DNA from: Desulfarculaceae bacterium
Lineage (GTDB): Bacteria; Desulfobacterota; Desulfobacteria; Desulfobacterales; Desulfobacteraceae
Length of the DNA stretch: 21,025 bases
Assembly: GCA_021737205.1 (NCBI GenBank)
Contig: JAIPEK010000005.1
Span: 1-21,025 of the forward strand
Reading direction: 5' to 3'
The notes under the pieces: model-generated
Databases searched by the model: none
What the model saw: only the letters and a program-made list of their open reading frames with translations
What the model was told of the DNA's origin: nothing
Made by a program: the position numbers and the translations under genes
Part shown: piece by piece, positions 19,704 through 21,025 of the stretch
Position numbering within the stretch: position 1 is the stretch's first letter
Layout of the letters: the number at the start of each line of letters is the position of its first letter

Positions 19704-21025
19704 TTAAAACCGGATGGTAGCGGACAGATATGCCTCCCATATTTTGTCCGAAACCGGGTTCAAAGCATCAAGTGAATTCATTTCCGAAATTTCCACGGGT
19801 TTGCCTAAAGGGTTACCGCTGCCGGTGTATTTATAATCATAGTACCTGGAACCGAGCTTTAGAAAAAAGTTGTTTCTGAATACCGGTTGAATATAATATC
19901 CCTCGTACACACTTCCCCGGGCGGCAAGCTTGCTTCCGACCATGGAATCCTCGGCTCCTGTAAAGTTGAACCAGTATTTGGATCCCCAGTTGTACTCCAG
20001 CCCCAGCCGGCCGTCAAACGGCATCGGAAAAAGCGCGCCAGTATATATGCTGTATCCGTCCCTGCTTTTCAGCTCTCCGTTGGAGCTCAAAAGCCCCTGC
20101 CCCATGATCTCGTAAAACGGATTGGCGGAGATATTAGACGGATCTGTATGGCTCCAGGAAGTCGCCAGAAACAGATCAATGTCCGTTTCAATGTACGGAT
20201 ACAGGTTCGTCCTCAAGAGAAGAGAGGCCGCATCCCAGTCACCGATTTCCGTGGACGGCTGTACCCGGCTCACATAACCGCCTGGATTCTGATCAAAGTG
20301 ATACTCCTCCACTCCGTCGCCGTCCGAGTCACTTTTGGTAACGGTAAACGGCATCACGGTAAGACCTGTAAAGCCGTCCGTGATATCCCATGCATGGGCG
20401 TAGTTCAGCACTGCGCTGAAATCGTCATTGTCAAACAGGGTGGCGATAACCCCGAACATGTGGACGTCTTCCACGTCCGACTGGGTATTTTTCAGAGAAT
20501 ACGTGTTTCCCCAGTCTCCCTCGAACCCGACACCGTAGCACAGCTTGAAGGCCGCACCTGGAACACCGGTCACTTCCTCCAAGCCGAAATTCAGGGAAGC
20601 ACCGTCAAACTGCCAGTTGATGATAGTGCTCAACGGAGAGCCCTGCTCCAGGCTGTAGTTTCCGTACTCGAGCGGCGGTCCGTACGTGGACGGCCTGCGG
20701 CCGAGGGAAAACGCTATGGGGATATCTTTTACTTGGTTACTGTAAACAAAGTACGCCCGTTCCAGGCGGATCGTATCCCCGTGGGGCAAAGACGAGGTAT
20801 TGCCGTCCATGGTTACATCCCCCAAGGAGCCGTTGTTAAACTTGACACCTGTGGAATCCCCCCACACTTTGTAGGCTGCCATTCTTCCGGCAAAACTGAG
20901 GTTGCGGTTGAACCGGGAGTCCATGTTCAAATGGAACTTGTTGGTGTAGGCGATATCATTGTCAGCGTCATACTCCTCCATCGGCGGAATCATACCGGAG
21001 GATTCCATGCCCGCCATCCCCTGCT
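19704..21025 (-). CDS. DUF3373-type outer-membrane beta-barrel protein (5' truncated)
   Basis: At least 439 residues, running off the right edge. The reading frame is open through the edge, and the ATG at 21017 has no proper ribosome-site spacing, so it is probably not the start. The protein is rich in alternating aromatic strands and Gly/Asn/Asp turns (NKFHLNMDSRFN, SLGRRPSTYGP, TDIDLFLATSWS) and ends in phenylalanine (ATIRF), the usual end of an outer-membrane barrel. It matches my memory of DUF3373 proteins found in Desulfobacterota and Geobacter, where they sit near multiheme cytochromes. SDSDGDGVEEY is a calcium-loop-like insert. The missing part should hold the signal peptide and possibly a coiled-coil segment. 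A porin or cytochrome-conduit role is inference. The downstream partner is the cytochrome-like gene. Confidence 0.82.
   Translation of the reverse strand, partial: QGMAGMESSGMIPPMEEYDADNDIAYTNKFHLNMDSRFNRNLSFAGRMAAYKVWGDSTGVKFNNGSLGDVTMDGNTSSLPHGDTIRLERAYFVYSNQVKDIPIAFSLGRRPSTYGPPLEYGNYSLEQGSPLSTIINWQFDGASLNFGLEEVTGVPGAAFKLCYGVGFEGDWGNTYSLKNTQSDVEDVHMFGVIATLFDNDDFSAVLNYAHAWDITDGFTGLTVMPFTVTKSDSDGDGVEEYHFDQNPGGYVSRVQPSTEIGDWDAASLLLRTNLYPYIETDIDLFLATSWSHTDPSNISANPFYEIMGQGLLSSNGELKSRDGYSIYTGALFPMPFDGRLGLEYNWGSKYWFNFTGAEDSMVGSKLAARGSVYEGYYIQPVFRNNFFLKLGSRYYDYKYTGSGNPLGKPVEISEMNSLDALNPVSDKIWEAYLSATIRF

Overview
The window reads as chromosomal DNA of a Gram-negative, anaerobic, cytochrome-rich bacterium, most likely a sulfate-reducer-type deltaproteobacterium (Desulfobacterota, Desulfobacterales-like). 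The reasons are a c-type-heme chemoreceptor next to a tetraheme cytochrome, a DUF3373-type outer-membrane barrel, a long UbiD-family decarboxylase and a strong preference for CGG arginine codons. This assignment is inferred from gene content. No rRNA, tRNA, CRISPR array, transposase or phage gene is visible.

Layout. (1) 1-4929, plus strand: the last codons of a membrane protein, then a membrane PAS/pseudokinase/DEDDh-exonuclease fusion (ATGA overlap), a cNMP-CBS-DUF294 nucleotidyltransferase and endonuclease IV (nfo), all tightly packed. (2) 4885-5220: a long imperfect fold-back element that also supplies the last codons of nfo. (3) 5255-9287, minus strand: a small two-helix membrane protein, a structured palindromic element, a Tat-type lipoprotein M48 peptidase with TPRs, a UPF0306/YhbP-like flavin split-barrel protein and a UbiD-family decarboxylase, the last two overlapping by ATGA. 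(4) 9288-9620: a spacer with a 14-copy heptamer array and an inverted heptamer array, followed by murJ on plus. (5) 11301-13453, minus: tetraheme cytochrome and heme-binding methyl-accepting chemotaxis protein behind a recognisable sigma70-type promoter. (6) 13536-17317, minus: arginase overlapping by GTGA a 963-residue helicase-exonuclease that looks like a MrfA-MrfB fusion. (7) 17452-18965: histidine phosphatase (+) and SAM hydrolase (-), meeting at a shared TTAA. (8) 19267 to the right edge, minus: a 5'-truncated DUF3373 barrel and a small cytochrome-like protein whose expected CxxCH reads YxxCY.

How genes fit together. Three gene clusters look like functional pairs: the sensor-exonuclease with the DUF294 protein, the cytochrome with the heme chemoreceptor, and the barrel with the cytochrome-like protein. 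DNA repair appears three times (nfo, DEDDh domain, MrfA/B fusion).

The most distinctive non-coding signal is a set of spacer repeats. Two spacers carry different sequences with the same 7-bp period and an inverted layout, and a third carries a direct array. Separately, a 9-bp-period CATGAAG hairpin occurs twice, 7.7 kb apart, in opposite orientation and near-identical except for two unit-sized indels. I do not recognise these as a named repeat family.
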